Part shown: piece by piece, positions 7,448-15,855 of the stretch
Layout of the letters: every line of letters begins with the position of its first letter
Numbering within the stretch: position 1 is the first letter of the stretch
Virus record (IMG/VR): IMGVR_UViG_3300042450_001491
Coordinates: 1 to 32,514 of that record
DNA length: 32,514 nucleotides
Origin: a virus
Reading direction: 5' to 3' (one strand)
Made by a program: the position numbers and the translations under genes
Notes under the pieces: model-generated
Database searches by the model: none
What the model saw: only the letters and a program-made list of their open reading frames with translations
Told to the model about the DNA's origin: nothing

Positions 7448-7966
7448 TTTGTGGGTAGTTGGTGTGGAGTTCGTCCCCGCGTCACTTGCGGCGATACGCT
7501 CAATTTCTCGGAAAGCTGGCTCGTTGACCAATGCTCCGAGTGGTCCCCGTTCTGGCAGTCCTGCCGGGCTGTGATCGTCGGCCAGGTCGAAGCGCGGCGA
7601 GAAGTAAGCGAAGTCACGTCCCTCGATGGCGGCGGCCCCTGCGCCGGACCAATCGACCGAGCAAAGCAGCCCGCGCCCGGCTTCGTAGCGGAAGCTCGTT
7701 GGGTAGCCCGAGGTGGGGCCGTCAGCCTCGTGTTTGAAATCGAGACGCGGCTTGATGTTGCCCTTGGCCAGTCGCTCCAGGTCAGATTGAAATGCAGCCG
7801 CGATGGTGTCGCCCTTCGCCGCGTCCATCTTCACGAGGATTCCGTTCGGATGGCTCTGCGGATAGATCAGGCTATCGCCCTCGGGGATATAGACGATTTC
7901 CGACGGCAGACCCTTGGCGGGCAGCGCGGAGGCGAGGGCGATGACAAGACGATTCACGCCTCGCAT
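6914..7966 (-). CDS. Mu I-like head maturation protease with C-terminal scaffold
   Basis: This 350-residue protein combines two parts. Residues 1-155 match Mu I-like proteases, with LDFKHEADG (75-83), a GLLCSVDWSGAGAAAI segment (99-114) and FAYFSPRF (119-126). Residues 174-350 form a charged helical scaffold (RIAELEAELAELKGEKEAA). Such proteases trim the scaffold and capsid inside the prohead. The N-terminal segment GDSLIYPQS (30-38) is nearly repeated at the C-terminus of the neighbouring head morphogenesis protein. The ATG at 7966 follows a GAGTGGTCCCCG element. Confidence 0.75.
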   Translation of the reverse strand: MRGVNRLVIALASALPAKGLPSEIVYIPEGDSLIYPQSHPNGILVKMDAAKGDTIAAAFQSDLERLAKGNIKPRLDFKHEADGPTSGYPTSFRYEAGRGLLCSVDWSGAGAAAIEGRDFAYFSPRFDLADDHSPAGLPERGPLGALVNEPAFREIERIAASDAGTNSTPTTHKMLILATCGLLSAAEAALPDAEKLAADRVVEMTLSDTEKAARIAELEAELAELKGEKEAAVAEASAAREERAKGLVEAAVADGRLAPKDDATHEAYCSRIAAELASGETFVQTVLAGLVKQHDGLDQPIIEAGQARPETLVARIEAAQVKARTELGESATFSRVWDRASEIDPSAFAN

Positions 7967-8000
7967 TGCACGACCAATCCACGCCCGACGCTATCCGTCG

Positions 8001-8012
8001 GAGTGGTCCCCG
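8001..8012. repeat. GAGTGGTCCCCG element, head morphogenesis/protease joint
   Basis: This copy lies 3 bp past the head morphogenesis gene stop and 34 nt upstream of the protease start. Confidence 0.65.
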
Positions 8013-8015
8013 CTC

Positions 8016-9044
8016 TTACTCGTTAGACTGCGGGTAAAGAATCGAATCGCCGCCGTCCGTGACGGGCAATCCTTGGGACGGAGCAAGCCGCTCGTTGAGG
8101 TCCGCGATAGCCTTGCGGTATTTCTCTATCTTGCCCACCTTGCCGCTGAGAATGGCATCTTGCAGCCCTTCATTGAGTTGGGCGGCGCGGACCTTAGCGA
8201 CAGCTTCGCGGGCCGCTTCCTGAGGGCTACGTGGCTTCGGGGCGGCTTGCAGCTCGGCGATGAGCGCGGCCTTGATGTCCGGGTCCATCGCTTTGACTGA
8301 TGCGAAAAGCCCGTCGCTGAATTTCGGTTGCGGCTTGGCCTCGGCAGTCTTGTCACCCGTTAGCCCGAGCGCGGCGGCATCCTCTTTGGAGACGTCCTCT
8401 TGATTGCACCCTGAGCTGTAACCATACGGCCCCCACGGCACCTGAAATCCGCCGATGTCTTTTGCGTTGTGAAAGTCGGCCCAGCGCGGATCGGTCTTGA
8501 GAAGCACTTCGCCAAGGTTGTCTTGGTGGCGCTGGCGTGGTTCTTGCACTCCGCGCTCGCGGATCAATCGGGCGGCTGGGAATGCGTCCAGCGCGGCGGG
8601 TGTCATTCCCTGCTTCCACTGGCCGTAGCCGTATGCCTGGCGGATGTTGGTGTCAAAAATCAACCGCAGCCGCGCTTCGCTTTTGATGTCGGTGATGCTG
8701 CTTTGATCCGTGTCGAAAAACTCCTGCTTGGTCGCCATTCCTTCGGCGATCATGAACTCGCGCATCTTCCGCACGAAGTGGGCACGGTCGAAGACGCTGA
8801 GGGCTTCGGATTGCACGCCGTCCGGGTTGGTGACGGTTTCCTTGACTCCGGCCATGTAGTCGAAAATCAGCGAATGCGCACGGTCGAGGAAGCGGGCGTT
8901 TTCAACTCGCGCCGAGAAGAACGCGCGGCTGCGAAACTCCGGCTCGTGCGTCGCCCAGCTTGACGAATCCCACTCCGCTGGGAGTTGTTCCTTGTCGGCG
9001 AGAAAGCTGATGGCTTCCTTGAAGGGCATGGGTTCGTCGATCAT
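8016..9044 (-). CDS. Head morphogenesis protein, Mu gpF-like
   Basis: The 342-residue protein has the Mu F / SPP1 gp7-like layout: a helical N-terminal half with KSEARLRLIFDTNIRQAYGYG at about its middle (a typical gpF-like segment, longer in full), then RHQDNLGEVLLKTDPRW and a Pro/Ala-rich C-terminal part. These minor head proteins bind the portal and help prohead assembly or ejection. It overlaps the gpG-like gene by 4 bp (ATGA at 9041-9044). The last residues, GDSILYPQSNE, echo the protease N-terminal segment. A GAGTGGTCCCCG element follows the stop by 3 bp. Confidence 0.75.
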   Translation of the reverse strand: MIDEPMPFKEAISFLADKEQLPAEWDSSSWATHEPEFRSRAFFSARVENARFLDRAHSLIFDYMAGVKETVTNPDGVQSEALSVFDRAHFVRKMREFMIAEGMATKQEFFDTDQSSITDIKSEARLRLIFDTNIRQAYGYGQWKQGMTPAALDAFPAARLIRERGVQEPRQRHQDNLGEVLLKTDPRWADFHNAKDIGGFQVPWGPYGYSSGCNQEDVSKEDAAALGLTGDKTAEAKPQPKFSDGLFASVKAMDPDIKAALIAELQAAPKPRSPQEAAREAVAKVRAAQLNEGLQDAILSGKVGKIEKYRKAIADLNERLAPSQGLPVTDGGDSILYPQSNE

Positions 9045-9703
9045 GATTGGAGGATTTCGAGCAAGCTCCGACGATACCTGTCCATGAACGCGTCGGAAAG
9101 CAAATTGTTAGGAGGCAGCGCCCCCGGCCACGGCTTATGCGTGACGCTGCGGACCAGCGCATAGACGGCACGGATTGTGTGGGATTTGATGGTCGAAGCT
9201 CCGGCTGCTGACTTGCCTTTGCCACGCTTCCCCGTCACCTCGCCACCGACTCGCTCAAACAAAGCCCGCTTGCCCTTGATCAGGAAGAGATTCGTGCGGG
9301 CGAATATCTCATAGTCCGCAGCGCGTCGGCCGCGTGCTTCTGCGATCAGCGGGATCGTGAGGAACTTCGTGCGCTTCGGAACGACGGTGCCGCCAGTTGA
9401 TTTGAATTTGAGGTGGCGGGCATCATTGGTGATCGTGGCCCCGCGCTGGTCGGCACTCTGAAAACTCCAAGCCTGCGTGACTTCCGAGCCGTAGCTAGAG
9501 CCGTCGGTGGACGGGCCGAGGTAGCGTTTCCCCTTCCATCCTCCTGCTTGGTCGAACTCGCGGTGGTAAGCGATTGCGGCGGTCACTGCTTCCCGTCCGC
9601 CTTGCTCGTTGATGGCCGAGCTGTCCGCGCCCGTCATGGCTGAAATGGCCCGCCGCAGCATCGGACTCGCGCCATCGGTTACGCTGACGCGGATCTCGAT
9701 CAT
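9041..9703 (-). CDS. Virion morphogenesis protein, Mu gpG-like
   Basis: The 220-residue protein starts MIEIRVSVTDGASPMLRRAI and contains a basic central part and SDAFMDRYRRSLLEIL at the end. This matches the Mu gpG-like / tail completion family, found between the head morphogenesis and portal genes in Mu-type head operons. Start and stop both overlap neighbours by 4 bp, so it is translationally coupled to portal and gpF-like proteins. Confidence 0.65.
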   Translation of the reverse strand: MIEIRVSVTDGASPMLRRAISAMTGADSSAINEQGGREAVTAAIAYHREFDQAGGWKGKRYLGPSTDGSSYGSEVTQAWSFQSADQRGATITNDARHLKFKSTGGTVVPKRTKFLTIPLIAEARGRRAADYEIFARTNLFLIKGKRALFERVGGEVTGKRGKGKSAAGASTIKSHTIRAVYALVRSVTHKPWPGALPPNNLLSDAFMDRYRRSLLEILQS

Positions 9704-11424
9704 GGCCGCTTGAATCGTTGCGTGCTGCCTGCGAGGGCTGCACTGCCGATAGCCTCTTCAAAGGCGGTTTGCAAAGTCTCGGTGTCGAGCGTGTCGAACA
9801 ACTCGGGCAGTTGCTTCTGCGCCTTTTCCAGCGCGGCGAGGAAATCCGCGTCGCTCACGTTCTTAGCTATCGCCAGCGCGGCGAGCCGGTCGAACATCGG
9901 ACGCACTGGGGCTAACCATTCGCGGGCAACGCCCGTCAGACCCTCCAGCACGGCGCTGGATAGTTGCTCGACGTCTGACAGTTTCGCAGGTTGATCCGCA
10001 GCGGCGGCGGTGACTGGTGATGGGTTCACGCGCCCCTTTGTTTCATGAGGTAGAACAACAACTCCCGACGCAGGATCTCCCTGCGCACCATCCGGCGACG
10101 CGTGAAAAATTTTCTCTCCATCGGCTGGCAGCGGCACACCGAGGTCTTCGTAAACGAATGCTTCCGACATCGGAAGCTTGAGGCGGGCGAGAATCTCCAT
10201 TCGTTCGGCCTTGGCCTTGGAGTCGGATGCTTCCTCTCGGCGCACCCACATTTCCGGCAAGTCCTCGCGTCCTTCGCCCCAGTTGTGCGCGACGATCGCC
10301 GGGATGAGTTGACGTGAAAGCACTTCGCCCACGAAATCCGCAAGGCCATCAACCACGGTGTCGAGCGTGTCCGCGTGGACTTCGCCGAGTGCGCGGCTCC
10401 CTTGGTTGGCGGTGCCGCTGGTCAACGTCTGGCCGAGGATGAACTTGTCGCACTGCTCGTCGGCGAGGTCGATCAACACCTTTTGCGGTAGTTGATCGCC
10501 GCCCTTGGCTGCGTCGAGAACGTTGATCTTGGTTCCCGTCTTCGTGACGATGTAACCATTGGCCCCGATGGAGTTCAATGCAGCCTCGACGCTGCGCTGG
10601 TCTTTGGAATCAGCAACCTCGGCGTGACGCCACGGGATGCCGTAGATTTGCGTGAAGCTCATCAACCACTTGAGGCCGTAGCTGCTCGCCAGCCAGTAGC
10701 CCGTGAGCGCCCGCAGCGGTGCGCCAACTAACGGGTGGCCCGTGTGGCCGGAGTTGACCGCCACTAGGAAACGATGCGCCGGAAAGTCCTGCATGGCGTA
10801 GCTGCTGCCACTGCCGGAAGCGTCCAGCATGAGGCGGTCTGACGTCGCTTCATAGGTCGGGTAGCCGTAGTAGCGGGCAGGCAACTGCTTGGTGCAGCGC
10901 GGTCGCCATGTCTTGTCCTTGTCCTGCATCCAGTGGATTTCCGAAACGGCGTGCCCGTAGTAGTAGCCGAAAACGATGTTGCGAATCGTCGCTTCCAGTC
11001 CGTTCTCGCCACGGTCCGAGGCCGAGCGCATCCGCCAGACGATGTCTTCGATCTCTGCCGCCATTTGCTCGGCCTGCGGGTCAGGGTTCTCTCCTCGCTT
11101 GGCATAGGGCACAACCTTCCATGGCGAGCAGATCACGCGGCGGGCGATCTCGTTGAGGTTCTTCTGCAAGCGCGGCCATGTGTCGAGCATCGCGTTGAAG
11201 AGCATTGCCTGCATCCGCAGATCGCCGCCCCAAGCCGAGGATAGCGTTGCCCGCACGTCGCTCGGCAACTGGTCGCGCTCGAAAAAGTCCAGCGTCCGCT
11301 CTTGCGGCGCGGGTTGAATCATCGGCGAATCGTCCCGCTCGATAGTGCGAAGGGTCGCTCCCGCTGTGATGGTATCGCGGCGGGGTGGCAAGGCAGAGCC
11401 GATGGGTCGGAAGGCGGTTTCCAT
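9700..11424 (-). CDS. Portal protein, Mu gp29-like (DUF935)
   Basis: The protein has 574 residues from the ATG at 11424; a longer frame to 11445 would need a TTG start. Sequence such as ATIRNIVFGYYYGHAVSEI, LKWLMSFTQIYGIPWRHAE and KFILGQTLTSGTANQGSRAL is characteristic of the DUF935 portal family, which forms the dodecameric DNA channel and docks terminase. The C-terminal 100 residues are helical. It lies downstream of the lysis cassette rather than directly after the large terminase. A GAGTGGTCCCCG element lies 45 nt upstream of the start. Confidence 0.85.
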   Translation of the reverse strand: METAFRPIGSALPPRRDTITAGATLRTIERDDSPMIQPAPQERTLDFFERDQLPSDVRATLSSAWGGDLRMQAMLFNAMLDTWPRLQKNLNEIARRVICSPWKVVPYAKRGENPDPQAEQMAAEIEDIVWRMRSASDRGENGLEATIRNIVFGYYYGHAVSEIHWMQDKDKTWRPRCTKQLPARYYGYPTYEATSDRLMLDASGSGSSYAMQDFPAHRFLVAVNSGHTGHPLVGAPLRALTGYWLASSYGLKWLMSFTQIYGIPWRHAEVADSKDQRSVEAALNSIGANGYIVTKTGTKINVLDAAKGGDQLPQKVLIDLADEQCDKFILGQTLTSGTANQGSRALGEVHADTLDTVVDGLADFVGEVLSRQLIPAIVAHNWGEGREDLPEMWVRREEASDSKAKAERMEILARLKLPMSEAFVYEDLGVPLPADGEKIFHASPDGAQGDPASGVVVLPHETKGRVNPSPVTAAAADQPAKLSDVEQLSSAVLEGLTGVAREWLAPVRPMFDRLAALAIAKNVSDADFLAALEKAQKQLPELFDTLDTETLQTAFEEAIGSAALAGSTQRFKRP

Positions 11425-11469
11425 GAGCGCGGATTCTGGCCGCAATCCTCGCGTGAAGTCGCGGCTTTC

Positions 11470-11482
11470 GAGTGGTCCCCCG
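11470..11482. repeat. GAGTGGTCCCCCG element, lysis/portal joint
   Basis: This copy has one extra C and abuts the holin-like gene stop, 45 nt upstream of the portal start. Confidence 0.65.
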
Positions 11483-11704
11483 TTATGATCGCCGCCACAA
11501 GCAAGCGTTGATGCCGCAGCCCTTGCTCATCCGGGCAACATCCTCTTGCAGCTTTTCAATCACCACGGTCTGGGTGGCGATGATTTTGTCTTGGGCGGCC
11601 AGCCTTGACTTCATGAATCCCCACATGATCCCGGCGAGCGTGGCGATGGCCCCGGAGAGGGTGCCGATGGTGGCGAGAATCCAAGCGATGGGTAATTCGA
11701 TCAT
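11483..11704 (-). CDS. Small membrane protein, holin- or spanin-like
   Basis: The 73-residue protein has one strong N-terminal membrane segment (about residues 4-30, IAWILATIGTLSGAIATLAG) followed by a charged coiled coil (AQDKIIATQTVVIEKLQEDV). This layout suits a small holin or an inner-membrane spanin. It follows the peptidoglycan-active-like protein by 10 bp, so a lysis role is likely. The stop abuts a GAGTGGTCCCC element. The C-terminal CGINACLWRRS is unusual, with two cysteines. Confidence 0.6.
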   Translation of the reverse strand: MIELPIAWILATIGTLSGAIATLAGIMWGFMKSRLAAQDKIIATQTVVIEKLQEDVARMSKGCGINACLWRRS

Positions 11705-11714
11705 GGTGAAAAAG

Positions 11715-12305
11715 TCAGTTGATGGGTCCTTCGACGAGGATCAGCGGGAAAGTTTTCTGGCTGGCCAGCTCAAGTGCGGCGGCGAGTTGGCCGTAGTAAG
11801 AGGGCCACTGCTCACGCGGGACGGTCACGCAGCCCTCAGAGGAGGTGCCATTGATCCCGCCTCGGTGGTTGTTGATCCCAAAGCAGCCCGTTTCCTCGCT
11901 ATGCACGGTGCCGTCGGCTTTCATTCGCTGGACGGTCACGGGCGAGTCGCCTTGTCCGAATGCCATGTAACCAGTTGGACGGCTCGGGTGGTGCTTCAGG
12001 CGGCGAAATTCCCAGCATCCGGTTTTGAGACGGGCCATGTATTTCTGTGCGCCCTCGTTCCAGCCGAAGCGGCTCGGATCGACGTTGCCGTTGTAGGCCG
12101 AGAAGCCGCAGGGCGAGACGATGAAAAACGCGTCATCATAAATTGAGATGTCGTTAAATCCGATCCGCCCCATGCTATCCCGAAAATATCCTCTCACCGC
12201 CGTGACAAAGACCGCTGGCAATGGTTTACCGTAAGCTGACAAGGCTGTCGCCGTGACGAGAGCACGCGAGGCTTTTGGTTTTGATGGGGGGACGATGGCG
12301 CTCAT
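11715..12305 (-). CDS. L,D-transpeptidase-like (YkuD-type motif) protein, possible lysis enzyme
   Basis: The protein is 196 residues from the ATG at 12305; an alternative ATG at 12344 adds 13 residues and overlaps the upstream gene. Near the middle it carries INNHRGG followed by SSEGCVTVP, which fits the His-(spacer)-Ser-x-Gly-Cys pattern of YkuD-type cysteine transpeptidases that act on peptidoglycan cross-links. There is no signal peptide. It is flanked by two small membrane proteins, so a lysis enzyme is the best guess. The family call rests on that motif, and sequence identity is not obvious elsewhere. Confidence 0.5.
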   Translation of the reverse strand: MSAIVPPSKPKASRALVTATALSAYGKPLPAVFVTAVRGYFRDSMGRIGFNDISIYDDAFFIVSPCGFSAYNGNVDPSRFGWNEGAQKYMARLKTGCWEFRRLKHHPSRPTGYMAFGQGDSPVTVQRMKADGTVHSEETGCFGINNHRGGINGTSSEGCVTVPREQWPSYYGQLAAALELASQKTFPLILVEGPIN

Positions 12306-12318
12306 GACCTGAAGCAGA

Positions 12319-12477
12319 TCAGAACTTGATCGCGTCTTGCGCATGGATCAGTGCCCAGCCCGTCGTGACGGTCGGCACCAACTCTGTGACGCTGAAGGTT
12401 CCGGTTTTAAGGTAGGATGCGACGGCGTTGCCGACAGCAAGGAGGATGGTCAGGATTCCGAGTGATGTAGTCTTCAT
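12319..12477 (-). CDS. 52-residue membrane protein, holin candidate
   Basis: This short gene starts at the ATG at 12477 and encodes a peptide beginning MKTTSLGILTILLAVGNAVA. It has an N-terminal membrane segment and a second weaker hydrophobic stretch (LVPTVTTGWALI). Its stop lies 13 bp before the transpeptidase-like start chosen here. Tiny proteins of this layout are common in phage lysis regions. It is the first gene after the large terminase and is preceded, 44 nt upstream, by a GAGTGGTCCCCG element. Confidence 0.6.
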   Translation of the reverse strand: MKTTSLGILTILLAVGNAVASYLKTGTFSVTELVPTVTTGWALIHAQDAIKF

Positions 12478-12521
12478 GCGCGGGCAAGATGCGCTGAAAC
12501 AAACGGCGACGCGAATGCCGC

Positions 12522-12533
12522 GAGTGGTCCCCG
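12522..12533. repeat. GAGTGGTCCCCG element, terminase/lysis joint
   Basis: This 12-base element lies 1 bp beyond the large terminase stop and 44 nt upstream of the next start. Near-identical copies lie at 8001-8012, 11470-11482 and 30851-30860, each at a similar joint on the minus strand. Minus-strand sequence is CGGGGACCACTC. Confidence 0.7.
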
Positions 12534-12534
12534 A

Positions 12535-13875
12535 TTAGAACCGCACGAAACTCCCCGCGAAATCATTGCCGCTCGGACTGGAAAGGATCGACCGCTCAGA
12601 CACTGCCCCGCTCATCCGCGCCCCGCAGCAAATCGCACCAAGCAGCGCGTCGGCTCGGTCGGGTGATTTAATCCCTTGTTTGCCGAGACTGTCCTTGCTC
12701 TCGATCCGCAGCCGCCCGTTATCCGTCCATTCACTCCGGCGGGTCGTAAGCTGTCGGAAAGTCATCGGGTCGAGAACGCCCACGTTGACGCGGCCCCGTT
12801 CGATCTCGCGGGTTCCAACGTGCCAAACTTCGCCGATCAGATTAGCGTATTCATCGGGATCGCTCGCGGCTTGGCCGCCGTGAAACTTGTTGATGTGGCA
12901 GCCCATCTCGGCGAGGTCGTTAATCATAACGATGCCCAGCCCGTCGGCATCACCCCACGCTTGACCGGGGCTAACCTCATGCTCGCGCAGCAGTCGCGCA
13001 AACTCGCGGCACGCTTGCACGGTGTCCTTCTCGACCCACGCCTTGATGATCCGCACTCGGTTGCCCTTGCGGATCGCCAGCACGTTCTCATCGCGCCCTG
13101 CGGCGAAGTCTAAGAAGGCGACGACCTCGCCGTCTGTAACCTCCTGCGGCTGGGCTTCAATCGCCTTGGCGAGCCTGTCAGGCGTTAGCACCATGCGCTC
13201 GACGTTCTCGGTAAATTCCGCTTCGTGCATCGAGCGGAACACCGGATGGTCAGCCCCGTATTTCTCAAGGTCACGCGCCCGTTTTTCCGGCTCGATGTGC
13301 GGGCACTCGGTGGACGGCACACGGCGCGTCCAATAGTATTTCCGATCCTTCCCAAACGAGTCGAAGAACTGGCCGCGTGGTGCGCCGGGCGAGGATACCC
13401 AAAGTTGGAACTTCCGCGTGCAGCGGTCGAATGCCTCGAAAATTGAATTGGGCACGGTCTTGGCCTCATCAACGATGATAAAAACCGGATCAGTCTCTGA
13501 GTTGACCTTCGGGTGCCAACCTTCGGCGCGACCCGGATCGTCGGTCGAAAAGCCAACCGCGAAGCCGCCCTCGGGCGTGCGAAGCTCAACTGACATAAAA
13601 GACCACGCCGGGAACAATGACTGGAACCGCCGCACGGCAGGCCAAAGTTGCTTCTCGATCTGCCGGAATGATCCACTGGTAAACACGACTTGCCCGCGTG
13701 GATGTTCATGCAGAAACCAGAGGATCAGCGGGGCGACGAGGTTAGCTGTCTTGCCGCTTCCGTTAGCCGCTACGACGGACGTGGGCCAGCCTTGCCCAAG
13801 TGACTCCATCGCTTCAAACTGCCAGCCGTAGGGACGCAGGCCGAGCACCTTGACCGCGAACTCACTTGGCGTCAT
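12535..13875 (-). CDS. terL: Terminase large subunit
   Basis: The 446-residue protein has an N-terminal packaging ATPase with Walker A AANGSGKT (36-43) and Walker B VFIIVDEA (131-138), then a C-terminal RNase H-like nuclease with VAFLDFAAGRDENV, WGDADGLG and SPDRADAL as the likely acidic sites. It pumps DNA into the prohead and cuts it. The start at 13875 overlaps the small-subunit stop (ATGA). A GAGTGGTCCCCG element follows the stop by 1 bp. The length is normal for TerL. Confidence 0.92.
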   Translation of the reverse strand: MTPSEFAVKVLGLRPYGWQFEAMESLGQGWPTSVVAANGSGKTANLVAPLILWFLHEHPRGQVVFTSGSFRQIEKQLWPAVRRFQSLFPAWSFMSVELRTPEGGFAVGFSTDDPGRAEGWHPKVNSETDPVFIIVDEAKTVPNSIFEAFDRCTRKFQLWVSSPGAPRGQFFDSFGKDRKYYWTRRVPSTECPHIEPEKRARDLEKYGADHPVFRSMHEAEFTENVERMVLTPDRLAKAIEAQPQEVTDGEVVAFLDFAAGRDENVLAIRKGNRVRIIKAWVEKDTVQACREFARLLREHEVSPGQAWGDADGLGIVMINDLAEMGCHINKFHGGQAASDPDEYANLIGEVWHVGTREIERGRVNVGVLDPMTFRQLTTRRSEWTDNGRLRIESKDSLGKQGIKSPDRADALLGAICCGARMSGAVSERSILSSPSGNDFAGSFVRF

Positions 13876-14288
13876 TGCCCCGGCGGAATCAATCCGCTGC
13901 GCAGGTTGCTGAGGTAGCCGTCGAGGGCTTCGGACTGCTCCGGCGTGAAGCCTCCTTCATTGCGAATCGTGCCGCTCAATTCGGTATGGTTGCTGATTTG
14001 ATCTGACTGCCCGAGCATCTGCTTGCCGAGCCAGATGAGCATCGTGACGTTGCCTGCTAAGGCCAGTTCGATCTGCTTCTTGCGCAGTCGGGTTTTCCCT
14101 CCGTTGCGACCTTTGTTAATATCCTCCGCAAAACGTCGCGCCAACGTATCCACTGAGACGCCAACGATGGACGCGATCTCTGAGTTAGGACAACCGATCC
14201 CGGCAAGGTTCTCGACCAGCTTTGCATCGACCACGGCCAGCGGTCTTCCGGTGGCTATCTTTGATTCGTTTTTGGGTTTGAGCTTCAT
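13872..14288 (-). CDS. terS: Terminase small subunit
   Basis: The 138-residue protein has a basic N-terminus and a helix-turn-helix (CPNSEIASIVGVSVDTLARR, about 33-52), then helices with KKQIELALAGNVTMLIWLGK that suit oligomerisation. It recognises phage DNA and recruits the large subunit. The start at 14288 overlaps the stop of the glycosyltransferase gene as ATGA, tying packaging to the modification genes. Confidence 0.8.
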   Translation of the reverse strand: MKLKPKNESKIATGRPLAVVDAKLVENLAGIGCPNSEIASIVGVSVDTLARRFAEDINKGRNGGKTRLRKKQIELALAGNVTMLIWLGKQMLGQSDQISNHTELSGTIRNEGGFTPEQSEALDGYLSNLRSGLIPPGQ

Positions 14289-15034
14289 TTTTTAACAGGG
14301 GCGAAGTGTTTCCAGTTTATCCGGCAGTCCTCGCGACCATCCGGCTTGGTGAAGGCTTCGCAAATCTCCTTGCCCCACAGTTCCTGCATCTTGCGGGACG
14401 ATGCCGCCTCCTTTCCGGCTTTTAGATATAGCGATTGAAGCCCGCCTTTGTTGCTGCCGTTTTGGGGCGCCGAGAAGGAAATCTGAGAAGCCCTCGCTGT
14501 CATCCGGCCGGATGCTAAGACTTGAAGCGTGAAATCACGGTCGAGCTTCAACGTAACGGCCTCTCGAAAACTCAAATCCATCGTGCGCTGGGTGTTGATG
14601 CAAACCGCTACGTCGCAGTAGCCGTTTAGCTTGATCGGGCTTTTCGATGACCAAGCATATTGCTGATATTCCAAGGCCGCTTGACCAAGGTTTGGGATGC
14701 CCGAAAGGATCATCTGCGCTTCAATTAAAGCGGCTTTTGCTGTAGCGCGGGAGTTTTTCTTACCGTTGGAGCGGTAGAACCCAGAGATATCGTCGTCCAG
14801 CATCCAGAACCACTTAATGCCCGCTTCCCGGCAATGAGTCAGAATGCTGTTGCGGGAATAAACCAATCCCCGGTCGTTTTCCTCAAGCCTCATCACCCTG
14901 CCTTTGCTGGCGTAATGCTCCGCCTCTTGCGGCTCGACAACGAACTCAAACGCCAAGCCGGACTCTGCTAAAAGTCGGCCCGTGCGCTGAGTTTCGGCGC
15001 GGCTCTTGCTCGGAATGAAAATCGGCCAGATCAC
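14285..15034 (-). CDS. TET-associated glycosyltransferase (TAGT-like)
   Basis: The 249-residue protein has a GT-A style fold: it opens with IWPIFIPSKSRAETQRTG, reaches MLDDDISGFY with a DxD-type metal and sugar-nucleotide site at Asp80-Asp82, and continues with AVCINTQRTM and a basic C-terminal part. This is the type of glycosyltransferase found next to phage TET/JBP genes, thought to add a sugar to 5-hydroxymethylcytosine. The start is GTG at 15034, overlapping the TET stop as GTGA. The stop overlaps the terminase small subunit start. The exact donor sugar cannot be read from sequence. Confidence 0.75.
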   Translation of the reverse strand: MIWPIFIPSKSRAETQRTGRLLAESGLAFEFVVEPQEAEHYASKGRVMRLEENDRGLVYSRNSILTHCREAGIKWFWMLDDDISGFYRSNGKKNSRATAKAALIEAQMILSGIPNLGQAALEYQQYAWSSKSPIKLNGYCDVAVCINTQRTMDLSFREAVTLKLDRDFTLQVLASGRMTARASQISFSAPQNGSNKGGLQSLYLKAGKEAASSRKMQELWGKEICEAFTKPDGREDCRINWKHFAPVKK

Positions 15035-15855
15035 TTTTTCTGCCTTTCCTTGGTGGTTTTGGACTTCTCAATCAGCGAGCGCGATGCCCGCATTTTTTCA
15101 ACTTCGTCGTGCGGCGTTTCGCAAGACCACATATTCTTGAGTGAATAGAAAACGACCGTGTAGCGGACGGAGTCGGCGTTGAGCTTGATGATTGGCGTCA
15201 CCCCATGCAGCAGGGATTGCCCATCGAACATGATCAACGATCCGTCCGCGCACTCAAATTTCATGTCTAGCTCTGGAACTGAAAGGTGCCCCCCTTTAAT
15301 GTCCCGCTTGACGGCGAACATGGCCGACCAGACTCCGACGTAGTTGCCCGTGTCGTAGTGGTATTTGAGCGGGTTGTTGTGGTTGACGATTCCGCTGGTG
15401 AACATCGACCCATTCATCCGGTAGTTTTCCTTGACGTTCTCACGGGTCATGGCGCTGTGGCGCTCGTGTAACTGTTTGTTGACCCGTTCGTATTGCTCCT
15501 CCGCAATGCAGGCGAATCGTTTTAGCACGTCGTTTTCCTTGGGTTGACTGCGGGCTAGCGAGGCCGCTCGGCAGGACAAGTTGCGGATCATGTTGCGCGG
15601 GGCGTAGCCGAAAATCTTCGATGCCGTCACCAGACCGTTGGTGCGGGTGCTATTGTCGTATTTGATTTTTTCAAGCGTCTCTAGCAACACCTTCGTTTCT
15701 TTGGACGGTTGCTTAAGGTAAACGATGATCGGCACCCCGTCCTGTGTAACCACGGTATCTTCCTTGATCAGCTCCGAACAATCGCCTTCGCCCGCTGACC
15801 TGTTGCGGAGCTCCTTTAGGTCAATCTTCTTCGGTTTGACGCTGAGAAATTGCAT
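15031..15855 (-). CDS. TET/JBP-family 2-oxoglutarate/Fe(II) dioxygenase
   Basis: This 274-residue protein carries the iron site His166-x-Asp168 (YHYDTG) and His217 (SLLHGVTP), and the 2-oxoglutarate-binding Arg231 within RYTVVFYSLKNM. That last motif matches the TET/JBP signature of Arg, hydrophobics, VFY and K-M. Enzymes of this family oxidise the methyl of 5-methylcytosine or of thymine. Residues 1-150 are a helical N-terminal extension. The gene overlaps the ParB-like gene by 35 bp and the glycosyltransferase start by 4 bp. The most likely job is to make 5-hydroxymethylcytosine, which the next enzyme glycosylates. No methyltransferase was recognised in this genome. Confidence 0.85.
   Translation of the reverse strand: MQFLSVKPKKIDLKELRNRSAGEGDCSELIKEDTVVTQDGVPIIVYLKQPSKETKVLLETLEKIKYDNSTRTNGLVTASKIFGYAPRNMIRNLSCRAASLARSQPKENDVLKRFACIAEEQYERVNKQLHERHSAMTRENVKENYRMNGSMFTSGIVNHNNPLKYHYDTGNYVGVWSAMFAVKRDIKGGHLSVPELDMKFECADGSLIMFDGQSLLHGVTPIIKLNADSVRYTVVFYSLKNMWSCETPHDEVEKMRASRSLIEKSKTTKERQKK

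Noticed and set aside
7538-7549. Fifth GAGTGGTCCCCG element as a joint signal
   Set aside because: It falls inside the protease gene, where it encodes ordinary residues (RGPLG), so it is not counted with the four joint copies.
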